Assembly: GCA_907163375.1 (NCBI GenBank)
Contig: CAJQUW010006861.1
Location: forward strand, 1 to 64,000
Reading direction: 5' to 3'
Source of the DNA: Prostheceraeus crozeri
Lineage: Eukaryota; Platyhelminthes; Polycladida; Euryleptidae
Length of the DNA stretch: 64,000 bases
Part shown: one piece after another, positions 1 through 12,110 of the stretch
Position numbering within the stretch: position 1 is the stretch's first letter
Layout of the letters: each line of letters begins with the position of its first letter
The notes under the pieces: generated by a model
What the model was told of the DNA's origin: nothing
The model's database searches: none
What the model saw: only the letters and a program-made list of their open reading frames with translations
Translations under genes and position numbers: made by a program

Positions 1-830
1 AAAATAAACTAAAAAAATAAAAGAAAAAGAACAAAGAAAAGAAAAAAATGAAAAAAAAGAAAAGAAAATACTAAAGAAAAAAATTGAAAGAAAAAACTAA
101 AAGAAAAAAATAAAGGAGATAATCAATAAAAAAAGAAAAGAAAAAATAACTGAAAAAATAACTGAAAAATAGCTGAAAACTAACTGAAAAACTAACAGAA
201 AGATAACTGAAAACTAGCTAAAAACTAGATGAAAACTAAATGAGAACTGACTGTAAACCAAGTGAGAACTAACTGAAAGCTAACTGAAAAATAACTGAAA
301 CTAGCTGAAAACTGACTGAAAACTAACTGAAAACTAACTGAAAACTAACTGAAAACTAGCTGAAAACTAACTGAAAGCTAACTGAAAACTAACTGGAAGC
401 TATATCTGAAAACTAACTGGAAGCTATATCTGAAAACTAACTGAACTGAAAACTGACTGAAAACCTGAACTCCAAAACTAGCTGAAATCTAACTGAAAAC
501 TAACTGAAAAGTAACTGAAAACTGACTGTGAAAGTAAGTGAAAACTGAAAACTACAGAAACCTAAACAAAAAAAAAATAAACTAACTAACGGAAAAAATT
601 AAGAAAAAAAAGAAAGAAAAGAAGAAAAGAATAAAAGGAAAAAAGTAAATAGAAAAAGATAAATGAAAGAAAAAGAAAAATGAAAGGAAAAAGAAAAAAT
701 AACGAAAAAAATAAAAGAAACAAAGAACAAAGAAAAGTAAAAAATAACTGAAAAAATACCTGAAAAATAGCTGAAAACTAACTGAAAAAATAACTGAAAA
801 ATAGCTGAAAACTAGCTGAAAACTAGATCG
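1..830. repeat. A-rich simple sequence and AACTGAAAACT-type minisatellite
   Basis: The first 120 bases and about 590-740 are almost pure A with scattered G and T. Between them, and again near 740-830, variants of an 11-base word AACTGAAAACT repeat head to tail with small drift (AGCT, AAAT and AGAT variants). No coding frame is credible here. The array starts before the window. Confidence 0.85.
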
Positions 831-944
831 AAAAGACTTGGCTACTTATAAGAATTGCTCTTTATCCTATTTCTATGAAGATTTCACGCTGATGAATCAA
901 GTTGCATATGTCGGTCGCTGCGAGTGAATTTGAAACTTGCGTGA

Positions 945-2014
945 GTGCTTCAAACAAATAAGCCAAAAATCAATCACTTGTGTGATAGGATGGTGTCGTT
1001 TATGTATGAAATCGCCAAGAACTTCATGAAGAAATCATACATCACAAACGAATCTAATGATGGCAACAGACAACCCCTGTCGGTAAGCGACTTTTCGTCT
1101 CTGAATTTTTCGGCGCATCAGAGACGTGTTGAGAAAGTTGATATTGAGACACGGGCCATGCCTGTGTTATTATATATGCCATGCCTGACATTATCTCTGT
1201 CTGATAATGTCTAGGAATTATTTAATGTACCTCATGACACCGCTGTTGAGGACATATGTGATATGGTTGGATGTCAATGGCAACATTATCAAACAGCAAC
1301 GATTCCTTCTGAATGGTTCGAGCAGACGGCTCCAATAGCTACAGAGAGTTCCTATCAGCAGAAGTCATATTGGAAAACTGTTGAAAAGGACTGGTGTACA
1401 ATTGACAATGATGTTGACTTTGAAAAGCGCATTGATGCGTATTGGCAACTTGTCTTTGAAATGAAAGTCAACGGCGTTTTGTGGTTCCCTTAGTTATCAG
1501 CCCCAGTAAAATCTTTTGTCAGTATCGCATGGGAATGCTGGACCAGAACATGCATTTTCTTTGAAGAACGCCATAGTTCAAAGTAATGGAATACCTTGGT
1601 GGCCCCACGAAATGACAAGAATGGACTTCTCCGAGTTGGTGAAAAGATGAAGTTTGCGATCACTGATGCTTTGATTCGATCTGTCTGAGCTTCACGAGGA
1701 CAATGCCAAGCGGAAATTGTCCGAAGCCGAGGCTGAGACAGCTAGATAAGCAACCAACCAGTGTCCATGAAAAGCAACGATGAAATATGTCGGTTGGGTC
1801 AAGCCGTAGAAGTTACCGAAAACATAATCGTGAAAGGAAATAAAAATTGCAGACTGCTTTGAGAGTCGCTCCTCTATCCACACAAAAAATTCAAATGGCC
1901 ATTTCACAAATCGAAATGGAAATGAATCGGAAGAGGAAGCTGGTAGAAGACATCGTTCAACTAAAGAAACGACGAAGTGATTTGCCATTAAATGCACGTC
2001 GTAGATTCTTAGAT
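945..2014 (+). pseudogene. decayed unknown gene, possibly element-derived
   Basis: I do not recognise the family. Two open stretches (945-1214 and 1263-1493) are followed by a third frame near 1844-2014. The second has protein-like composition rich in W, Y, D and E and ends in WQLVFEMKVNGVLWFP. The last has a lysine/arginine-rich helix resembling a coiled coil (QIEMEMNRKRKLVEDIV) and stops at 2012-2014. All lie on the plus strand, separated by stops and frame changes, which is why I treat them as pieces of one broken gene. It could equally be the relic of a mobile element. Confidence 0.3.
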
Positions 2015-5000
2015 TAGTGACCGTTTTAATGCAAATAGCGCAATATCGAATTGACGCATTTATACTGTACCTTCGTCATCAGTCGGTTGATCTTCACTCA
2101 AAGCATGCAGGTAGTCAAACAAAACTGAGCCTTCAACGGCATTTGATTATACTGTTAATATTTAGGATTTTGTGTTCATTGTTTAGCCTACTAGGAGATA
2201 TAAAGTTATGATTTTCTCTGCGATTACAAATTATTTGCATCTACGACGCTCTACGACAATCCCTTTATCATTCGTGTAAAGAGGCATAGTTCGTTCCTTA
2301 CATTCCGTAAATATGATCATTTGGCTGTTGCCCATAGCTGATTAGTAAGTTATGCATTCAATGATAATTTTTCCAGCAGTTGGCGTTCAATCACTTCTTT
2401 CGGACAATGCTTGGTATTTTACATATTTGATTTTTCTGTGTATCAACTTATCTGATGTTGAATTCCTGTAATTTTAGGAAAATCACCGACTTTCATGTAG
2501 TGGATTGCATTTTTGCATCTTTCTCATTCATATCAAATAGCTTTTTGCTAGCATTTTTACTACATATCCATTGTCCCGCCAACAATAAAGAGCTTCTCAG
2601 GTGTGTTCAAAACTAAGTTCATATGTGGTTTTTCAAATTGATATTGTTCGATATTCTTATCGTCGAGTAATATGAAATGGTTGAAAAAATCAAGTGCACG
2701 CACTAGCAATTTGATAAAAACTAAGGAAATGATAATCCCGATTTGTAGGTCTTTATTAGACGGAAGGTTGCAGTTTATAAATTTCAGCTAATTATCCATT
2801 TTATTTCGATGCGGTGGTTCACAAATTTGATGAGATATATTACTTCAAGTATTACTTTTTATTACTTTAAAGTAATAAAAATTAATAAAGAATTACAGCT
2901 AAGTGAATGAAATGCAAAATTATCGAATAGATGGCAATTTTGTAAAGAAGCAAAATGATTGAAGTTGTCTTCAAAGTGACGTGATTTAGTTCACTTAATA
3001 TTATCACTTATGTTATGATCAAAAACTTTAATGTTTTGTTCCACGCTCGTCAGAATCACCATCGAAAATGATAGAAATGGAAATAGTTGAAATAAGCAAC
3101 ACAGTTATTGCCACATTCTTCCATCGAAACACGGTAACATGATGTCGAATGAAAGTGCTGTGCATAGTCCTACTCCCATCATCGTGCATAAGCATAAGAC
3201 AGCGATAACCTAAATGTTTGCGATGTCATCGATGATTTTAATACCATTTTTGAAAGCCCAATTTTTTCCGAAACAGTGTGGTAGGCCTGCAATCACATGG
3301 CCACTCGTCCACATGCATGGATAATGAAGAGTTTGAATTCGTCATAGTCATCAAAGGAAAACATAAGGCTCCATTGCAATGCGCTTGGTGCTTTATTACA
3401 TTAATGGTATTCGGTGTGCACTTAAATATATAGAGGTTGAAGTCGTTTATGCGAAAATGCAGACTCTTATGCAGTTGTGTTCATACATAGGTATATGACA
3501 AACAAAGATTAACCCACCTAATTCGTCATTTTTCATTCATGACCGAAAAAAACATTTTTCTGAGACAGCGTGGGAGGCCTGGATTCAGTGTCATTCTCAC
3601 ATGTTCTCACATTGAAAATTTGAGATTTCTAAAAGTAGTGATTTTCACATTTTGACCTCAGTCCTTAAACAATGACCGATACAAATGTACAGTGGATCAT
3701 TGAAAAGCTGAGAAAATGAATTCTTGAATGATGTATAGCTTATCAATGTAAATGCGATTGAAAGGCAGGATAATCGATTGAAGTTTGACACAATTTAGGT
3801 GGCCTGTTTTTGTGATCAACTCTGCTCCATTTCGCCTCCTTTACCGGTCTACTTTCGTAATTGGCTTTTTATCAATATTTTTCGTTGGGTCCCATTTAAG
3901 TTGATGGTCTTCGTTTATGACATAATTGTATACTTCTGAATGTACAATATGAATACAATGTGTTTATATTTCTCTTAAGTTCTTCTATTCCCACTTCCAT
4001 CGGTCTACTTGACTACCCCACATATTTCCAGTCGCATTCGCCACTTTCAAGGTTATTAAGCACTCCATGTTGCTTAAATTGCTCCAGTATTTTCTTCATT
4101 ATCTCTTTCTTCAAAGTTCGAATAGGTTTACAGCCTGTTATCACATCGAATTTCGTTAAAATGTCCTTGATTGATTAGTGTAACTTATGTATATATGATA
4201 AATTACAATCAGGTTTTAGTCTGTCTTGTGTTTCTTTTTTGTTTCTGTGTTCTTCAATTGTAAGAATTCCATTCTCTTTAGCTTCTGAGAAGTCTTTATG
4301 CATGAAGGTCTAGCTCTCTGTGTCAAGGTTTTCCTTGGAGCAAATGCGTCTGATTCATTGCCCTAAGTCGACACAATGCCGTCAAAAGTCGACTTGGGGT
4401 GACACGAATTTCTGTTTCGATACAAGTTTGTGTATCTTTCCGATAAATGTTGAAGTTCACACTGTTTGCTCCCCTGTTTATTTTTTATATTGACGTAATA
4501 TTAGCGTCATTTTGTGCACCCAACGCAACGGTGCAGTCTTAGAGTCTATAATTTCAGATGCCATGGAATGATCGAACCTTACGGCAACTATCTTATCTGT
4601 TTCACGAACTTCATATTTCATGTTAATTAGCAATTTACTTACGAAATCTAATCATCCATACAGTGGTTTGTGGAACTTGTTGATACTTCATCTGATCATT
4701 CATGCGATCAAACTAATGGATGGGAGACGCAACTCTCGCTTTCTCAGTTTATTTACTTATTTACTTTTTTACATCGACAAACTGTCGGCTTGCCTTCTAA
4801 CTTGTAAAGTCCGTGTCGATGGAGAAATTTGTCTTCTGTTTCCAAAGTGAACATAAGCTAACTACGAAAGTTAAACAACTTTCCTTAAAAGATATTGAAT
4901 TATTTCGACAACTTATTCTCCTAGTAAAAAAGTTCAATATATTAAATATAAAAGTCATGATTTTTATATTCAGCTTTCCTGGTTGGAGAATAAATTTTCG

Positions 5001-5985
5001 AAATAATTGAATATCTCTTGAAATGAATCGTCAAGGTGAAATATTAACATCAATTGACTAAGTTCATATCTTAGACATAGCCTGTTTACCTCTTGCGCGC
5101 CAGCAATCAGAATTCTTTCGACCGATTATTGCTCAATACTCACTGACAACTGCTTTGATTAGCCTTGCATGAAAGTTGATAACTAAGTATGTTGTTCGTA
5201 ATCATTATATACCGATATCTGTACTAATACTCACATCGCTATTCTATCAGCAAACGTTGCCATCTTGAAAGCTTGTTTACATACTGACTATCAAATTGAT
5301 ATAATGTCAAAACCGATTGCACTGCGAACAAAAAGATTTGATCATTAAGATGAAAACATAGAGTTTGATCATGGTTGAATCGGAATCACGGTCTCCAGCT
5401 GATCGTAAGTATTTGGGAGAGATATATCAAAAGAAGGCTACCCGGGTTGTATTAGTGGTCTGGGTTTTAATATAAGGAATATGGTATCTTTACAAACATT
5501 GTTTTATGACGAAAATATATGAGCGAATTTTATAGACGTAAGTGATGCGTGTTGAATGCAATAGTTGTTCATTCACGATTTGCAATGACTCGAGCGAAGT
5601 AATGACTGAAAGGATGAAATGCAAAAGAACATCTCAAGCTGAGATAATTGACAATCACAGAAATTGAGAAATTTAATTAAATACATGTTCTTGCTCTTTA
5701 CAAATTTGTTATTTTTTTGTAGAAAATTTGGCATAATATGTTTATTATCTCCATGTTAATATAATCAAATCATATATTCGATTATCACTATGTTGATAAT
5801 TTAATTGACAGATAATTTTTAATCGCAAAATTTTCATCATCGTCTCATCATGGTTTCAAAATTCTGAAAACCATATTGAAGTTTGGGCTGCATTGGATTT
5901 TAATGATAATATGCATTCACGGATGAATGATAGCCTCTTATGGATAACACTTATAATTACTAATAATATTTATGAATGTAATGAA
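2015..5985. other. no recognisable gene
   Basis: A+T-rich sequence with only short open frames and no family I can identify. On the minus strand between about 3000 and 4180 there are short protein-like stretches separated by many stops, such as LKKEIMKKILEQFKQHG. They hint at a very old element but support no assignment. Confidence 0.4.
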
Positions 5986-6039
5986 ATTTGAATCCAAAAG
6001 AAAGTCTCTTCCAATTTTACGACTTCTGTGTATATTGTA

Positions 6040-6490
6040 AAATAAATTCACCCGACACGTTTCGTCTACACAGACTGTGTCAAGGGTTGCAAATGGTTGC
6101 TGTACAAGTGGGTTTATGTACAAATTTGTCAGTGAAGGCAGCTCATCTGTTCAGCTCATGTTGTCTGTTTAGTTTTGTTCTTCGCAGTATAGTGAGATTC
6201 ATCCACCCTACACTTAGTAATCGCTGTTTGCTGTTTATCAATAATTTTGTAGTTGAAATTGTTAATGGTCATCACTTTATCACTGTGTGCCATTGTCGCA
6301 TGGTCACTAAGTGCAACTTTCTTGTCTTCATACCAGAAACTACGCTCATGTTCTTTATGGCGAACTTGAAATGGTCGACAAGTTTGACCTATGCAATTCT
6401 GATCGCATATCCTGCAGGAAAATTCATAAATATCATATTTACTTTTACAGTTATATTTCGGGCCAATGTTTTTACAAACTCTGCAGGAAA
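6040..6490 (-). pseudogene. Penelope-like element, GIY-YIG endonuclease end (left arm)
   Basis: Read on the minus strand, this encodes the C-terminal endonuclease part of a Penelope-like retroelement. A Cys-rich YEFSCRIC segment is followed by an IGQT step, then an R-x3-H-x2-H helix (FQVRHKEHERSFWYEDKK) and a downstream histidine (SDHATMAHSD). GIY-YIG nucleases cut target DNA for Penelope-like reverse transcription. Stops interrupt the frame and the RT domain is missing. The same sequence occurs in inverted orientation at 6735-7130. At 6044-6084 the minus strand shows a short palindromic tail with GACGAAACG, like the ends of such elements. The family call is firm; the exact limits are approximate. 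Confidence 0.6.
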
Positions 6491-6734
6491 AAATATTTTT
6501 ATCCGATTTTTTGAAATTCGAAACTAGTTTTTTCCAGGTTCACTTAATGCGTATTGGAATGTCACATATGCTTTTTATTTTATTGATTTTTCTTAAAAAA
6601 TTATCGACAACGAAATCAAGTGTCAAATTCACCTTGTTTTCTTCAATGTATTTTGATTTCCATTTTTGTGGCATATATCATTTTTACTAAAACCATTGTT
6701 ACTTAGTCTATTTTCCATGATATCGTGCGACCTT

Positions 6735-7130
6735 TCTGAAGGATGCCTGTTCCTGCAGAGTTTGTAAAAACATTGGCCCGAAATACGACTGTAAAAGTGA
6801 ATATGATATTTATGAATTTTCCTGCAAGATAAGTGATCAGAATTGTATAGGTCAAACTTGTCGACCATTTCAAGTTCGCCATAAAGAACATGAGCGTATT
6901 TTCTGGCATGAAGACAAGAAAGTTGCTCTTAGTGAACATGCGACGATGGCACACAGTGATAAAGTGATGACCATTAACAATTTCGACTACAAAATTATTG
7001 ATAAACAGCAAACAGCGATTACTAAGTACAGGGTGGATGAATCCCGCTATATGGCGAAGAACAAAACTAAACAGACAACATGAGCTGAACAAATGAGCTG
7101 CTTTCACTGACATATTTGTATATAAACCCA
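6735..7130 (+). pseudogene. Penelope-like element, GIY-YIG endonuclease end (right arm)
   Basis: This is the plus-strand partner of the copy at 6040-6490, with the same endonuclease segment (IGQTCRPFQVRHKEHE and the following SEHATMAHSD). The two copies point away from each other around a spacer of roughly 240 bases. One Cys of the other arm is replaced here, and the frame breaks at a TGA near 7081. Open frames on the opposite strand of this segment are antisense shadows. Confidence 0.6.
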
Positions 7131-7131
7131 C

Positions 7132-8306
7132 TTGTACAGCAACAGTTAGAATGTAATCTCTGGTAAATATTGTGCTGTAGAAATCCGAGCGATCTGACTA
7201 AATTAAATCTCATTTTCTTAGAATATAGTTTGTATTTATTCATTATGACTGATAATGATTATTGAACCTGATTGATTTAGACCGAATTCAATGTATCAGG
7301 ATGCCTTTGCGCATGTTAAAGCAATCTTAAAATTTTTTCGAAGCCTAATTTTTTTTGTTTTTCTTTGACCATATTGTATTTATTTTTTCAGGAGATTTGA
7401 AATGGGGCAATGTCTTGGATCGTTGGGAGCCAAGAAGATAGTCGCTCGTTCTGCTCATTGACTTGTGCATGTGACCTTCTTTTGAGTGAATTTTGCGTCA
7501 GATTCGCAGTAAAGTTTTCCATACTACACGTTTCTTTTCATTTGAATTTCATGTAATATTTTTGCGGGATTGATGTTCACAATGCCATTCTTGATATTGA
7601 TGTTATTGGCTTAAATTGAAGCAATACTATGATGTCAATGTCGGCTCAAACGGTCTGATGTAGGAAGAGATAAGGATCGTAAAAGAATCTCCATCATTTA
7701 TATTCGCACTCGCCGCACATTCTACTACTGAATTAACAGTAGCAACATGAAAGAACGTAAAACATTTGAAATGAAAATTAAAACTTAGGCCACATGTTTG
7801 CAAGAAAAAAAATCGCGGGTAATATTCTCGCCGGTTCCGATTCAGTTCCATTGTCTCCGGTCCCAAGTACCTGATTCAGACTGAAGCATAGTTGATAGCC
7901 TAGTACGGGAGGGTGATCATAGCAAGGATAAGAAAAAATGCAGTACTCCCTTTAGCCACGGCTTGTAATAAAATAGTTTAAGATAAAAGTATTTGCACGG
8001 CAAGCGTTTCGCGACGCAGTCGCTGCCTCAGTGCATTAATGGTGAGAACTCATAGATTCAGTATCCAAATTGACGAAAATAAATAGCAATTGAACCACTT
8101 CCGCGGTCATAAATGTCAGCATTTAGCATTGATATAATAGGTTGTCTTATGACAGAACAATCAAGGCTTACATGCAATGGTGATAATACGAGAGCAATTG
8201 ATATTGAATATGGTTTCAAATGCAATTTGTATATCTCTGAGATAGGAGATAGATAGTCTACTTCGACTATTTTGTAGCAGCTAAACATTTCTACAAGTGT
8301 AAATAT
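7132..8306. other. no gene; possible Penelope-type tail
   Basis: No credible coding sequence. At about 7990-8035 the minus strand reads CACTGAGGCAGCGACTG followed by a complementary CGTCGCGAAACG. Such a short hairpin with GCGAAACG resembles the tails of Penelope-like elements. This may be the remnant of another copy. Confidence 0.3.
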
Positions 8307-9445
8307 CAGGGGTGGGCCGATGTGACAATATGTGACATTTTTTCATCTCAAAATAAAATGTGACATAATGTGTATTTTTCATTGTTGGTGTGACGAAATG
8401 TGACAAATTCACATAACCAGAAAATAATTAGACATAAGTAATGTTTTTTCGGTAGTATGACATGGTATAATGAGTTTCAAAGTCACAGAAGAGCATCAAT
8501 TTCGTCTGAGTGAAATAGCGACAACGTTATTCTTTGATTTTGATTTGTACTAGGAATATGTAAGATTTGTTTCTCCGTGCTCCCATTGGCGACTTGCATT
8601 TACGCCAGGTAAATCGTGATGCTACTAGTTCGCTTGTATAAAGTTGACTTTGCGCTTGATGGCCCAATTGCAACATTCATTCCATGTGGTCATGCGTTTT
8701 TCGATTGTCATTTCCAGATCGCAGGAGTCCTTGCGAAGTTGTAGTTCCGATAATGCACACAATCCAAAGAAAAATAGCAGTTGTAACAAAACTCAGTGAT
8801 ATTTCTTCACTAAAATCAGAATTGCGAGTAAAAGTGATTCTTTTTGTGCGAATTTTTTGATCCATTTTGTTGAATTTTACGAATGTGTGCTTATTGTTTG
8901 CCATCAAAATGAATTCAAGTCAGTAAAATTAATCATAATTGCAATAAGACTGCAACGTTTGATTGTAATTTTTCACTTAAAACAAAAATAAAGGTGTCAC
9001 GGTCTTACCCATGGTTTGTTTCGCTGTTGCCACAAATCTCGGGGCAACTTAGATATCTTCAATGGCCATTTAATTGACAATTTAATTGGCTCCTTAAATG
9101 ACAAGAAGTAGTAATAACAAATTAAAGGTTTCTCGATCTTGTCCCATTATAACGCCGCTTGATATACATTCATCAATAGAGCAGTAGAAAAAAGGCAATT
9201 TCGAAAGCTGCTAATTTCCTGCACATCATCATGTGTCAAAATTTGCACATATGTTTCCATGAACATATTGCACATTTTCCACGAAATATGACATTTATGT
9301 CAATGGGCATGTGACAAAATGTGACCTTAACGCTCATCGATGTGTGACAAAATGTGACAAATCTTGAATATCAAAATGTGACAAATCTTGAATATCAAAA
9401 TGTGACAAAATGTGTCACAGATCCAAATGTGGCGGCCCACCCCTG
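8307..9445. mobile_element. non-autonomous DNA transposon with CAGGGGTGGGC ends
   Basis: The element begins CAGGGGTGGGCCG and ends with its inverse CGGCCCACCCCTG. It is flanked on both sides by AAATAT (8301-8306 and 9446-9451), a 6-bp target duplication. Subterminal regions on both sides are packed with copies of TGTGACAAAATGTGAC-like words, the usual layout for transposase binding. No transposase gene is present. The termini look hAT-like, but hAT elements normally make 8-bp duplications, so the superfamily is left open. Confidence 0.8.
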
Positions 9446-10147
9446 AAATATGGATAGCTAAATGGGGCCTAATAAACAGAGGAATTGTTTTGAAAATGAC
9501 AGAACGATGAAGGACTGAATAATAGACAATAGTGATCGACAGGAATTTCAGTGGGATACTAAATACGGTCAAAAAACGCAGTTACTTGATACACCGAAAA
9601 TATGTCATCTTGCCAAGTGAACGGAAAAGATCTGAGCGAACTGACATTTTTAAATGAGCTGAGCGGCTTAACGCAAAATTAAAATGAACGACCAAAATCG
9701 TCAAATGAAAGATCGTTGATTGTGATTGTTATTGTTTTCTTTTTCATTTCATGCTATTTCGCTCAATGTTATAGCACTCGTTTTAAACTGTGCAAAGGAC
9801 AGTCCTGGTCAATGGCCATGAAAATTGTGAAGCTTTCCTTTTTCAATTTTCAAACATGCCAAAACAATTTCTATTGAAAATTTTATACGTATTTTTAAAT
9901 AATGCAAACCCTGCTTGACGATCTGATGTGGCCATATCAGCATGGGTTATCGATCCTATATCGGTAAACCAGAGGTGGCATCGATTTACCATCACGGTTT
10001 AATTTATAACACATTGCTCATTCAACACAACATCAAGTGCTCTCCACACTTTAGCAGTTCATGTACATTGTGCAATCAATGTCTATGAAGTTTATATATA
10101 TCGTCGAACATGATATTTATGAAGTGCCGATGCACTGACGCTTGCTA
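9446..10147. other. no recognisable gene
   Basis: Unique-looking A+T-rich sequence with no open frame worth calling. Confidence 0.4.
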
Positions 10148-10406
10148 CAGGGTGCCCGCCGGTCTGGAAAGTCTGGAAAATAGGGTGGTCTGGGAAAGCA
10201 TTATTTTTAAGAAAATGTCTGGGAAGTCGGGAAAATTTGGGAATTATGGAAAAATATTGGATAAATAAGTCTGGAAGTATTGAAGCTTCACTTACATTAT
10301 TCCATTCACATTCTGTGAGTTGATTGCTGCAAGCTACGCATATATTTCTTTCCTAGCGCTTCTCTTTTCCTTTTCAAATGATTTTTGCTAGTACTTAAAG
10401 ATACAG

Positions 10407-10500
10407 TCGAGACTCGCTATAACGAACCTCGCGGGATCCATGTGAAAGGTCGTTATGGCGAGGTGTTTGGTTATAAAAGGCGAGGAAGTGGTTATAAAAC
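10407..10500 (+). mobile_element. Tigger/pogo-like terminal fragment
   Basis: CAGTCGAGACTCGCTATAACG begins directly after a TA, followed by GGTCGTTATGGCGAGG. This is the form of the terminal repeats of pogo/Tigger transposons, which duplicate TA. I see no matching right end in the window, so it is a solo end. Confidence 0.5.
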
Positions 10501-10599
10501 ATTTTTTAGCTCAAATATCCTGATGATTTGAATAGCGTCGTCTAAAGTACACCAAGCATATTCGTTTTATCCCTTTATCTTGTAGATTTCTGAAGATGA

Positions 10600-12110
10600 A
10601 TGACTTAAGTTTTTGCCATTTGAATTTAATGTACTAATAGAGCAGGTATCAAGCATTTTGCCAGTGATTTCTAGTTTTAGGGAGCAAACAGTTATTCGTA
10701 GATTGCTCTCCCGACTCAAATCCGACTCTGGTGTATCGCAGCACGGCTTTCGCCCATCGGCGTCCACTACAACTGCTCTTGTCGAATTGCACGAATATGC
10801 AACTCGTTGTTTCGATGACTTATTGGGCCTAGCAATTACAAGCATTGACATTCGTAAAGCTTTCGATTCTATTGATCATAGACTATTATTCTGTAAGTTC
10901 ATTCACAAGAATTATCCCGCCGGTTTCGTGAAATGGTTAATGAGCTTCTTCAACAATCGCAGTAACACCATCCGAATAATTAACTCTCTCAGTGACTATT
11001 ACTGTGTAACTTCAGGTGCAATTCAAGGCAGAAGAATCGGTCCTCTTATTTCTAATTTTTTCGTTGGTGATCTATCGCCTGCATGCTCTCAAACTCTCAT
11101 GATCAAATGTGCTGACGATGTATTTATGATTACGCCTTTGTTGAGGAGTGAAAATCCTACTCATATCATGGATATCGAAATCAATAATGTAAACCAATGG
11201 TGTGCTACGAACAAGGTAGACATCAATGCCGATAAGAGTAAGACAATGCTGCGTGTAAGACGTTGCAATCCCATTCACGTTTCGTTGTCGTTCAAAAGAA
11301 CTGCAAAAATGAAAATTCGGAGTTACCTTCAACTAAGATCTCGGTTTCCGTTTGCACATCGACGAAATTAGGAAGAAAGCGTCTTCTCGTCTTCATGTGT
11401 TGCGGTTATTATCTGTCTCATATCGGAGTAGGCAAAAACCAGTTCTGTCTTCTTCTAAAATTTTATGGCTTAGAGATGACCTTACGCTGTCGGTCTTACT
11501 TGTGTTTTTAGCTTGTGTTGCCCCTGAGGAAGCGCGAAGGCGTGAATCACCCGGGCCTGTAAATAGCTTTTAACGTCATCTCTTAGCCATAAAATTTTAG
11601 AAGAAGACAGAACTGGTTTTTGCCTACTCCGATATGAAACGTAGTCTTCTGTTCGCGGCCATCCTATTCATATTATCTGTCTTCCTAAATCGTGACGAGC
11701 TTCATTTGATTTATGCGAGCTACATGAGGTCATTGTTTGAATTTTCTTGCCCTGTTTTTGTCGGCATAAGCTGCCATAGCTCTCAGCCTTTGTTGTCAAT
11801 CGATCGCCGTGCACATAAGATTATAAACTGCAAAATGGACGACCAGTCTTGAAATTGTTCACGTAACGTACTTAGTGAGCGTCGTGAATTGCTTTCTCTC
11901 CGTTTTTTTAACAGTCTGTGTACAGATGAGTCCCATATTTACGTTAGTTCCTGAAAAACTGCCTCGATCACTGAAATACGTTTCTGACTTCTCTCGTACT
12001 AATGTTCCATATTTCTCTTTTTTGCCATATATGATACGCTGTGTCAACAATTGTAAAAAATGATTTTCATTATTGACTCAATAAACACGGCTACTACTAC
12101 TACTACTACC
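10600..12110 (+). pseudogene. non-LTR retrotransposon reverse transcriptase, 5'-truncated
   Basis: The open stretch 10613-11371 carries ordered RT motifs: QHGFRP with a following TTALVELHEYA helix, the first catalytic aspartate in SIDIRKAFDSIDH, and the SGAIQGRRIGPLI turn. The catalytic box reads CADD instead of YADD. Downstream, in shifted frames, come typical LINE C-terminal words: HIDEIRKKASSRLHVLRLL (from 11352) and YASYMRSLFEFSCPVF (from about 11725). The copy ends at AATAAACACGG followed by a (CTA)n tail near 12091-12110, marking the retrotransposed 3' end. It lacks an endonuclease domain, so it is truncated, and frameshifts make it inactive. An internal inverted repeat disrupts it at 11418-11637. 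Confidence 0.75.
11418..11637. repeat. inverted repeat inside the LINE copy
   Basis: About 65 bases (11418-11483) containing GTAGGCAAAAACCAGTTCTG recur almost perfectly in reverse complement at 11571-11637, with about 90 bases between. The right arm is an inverted duplicate of LINE coding sequence, so this is a rearrangement within the copy and not an ancestral feature. Confidence 0.8.

Noticed and set aside
5988..6527. A 179-codon plus-strand open frame with membrane-like composition
   Set aside because: It is antisense to the Penelope-like GIY-YIG sequence on the minus strand, which has recognisable motifs.
6703..7131. A 142-codon minus-strand frame
   Set aside because: It is the mirror shadow of the plus-strand Penelope copy, identical in kind to the frame at 5988-6527.
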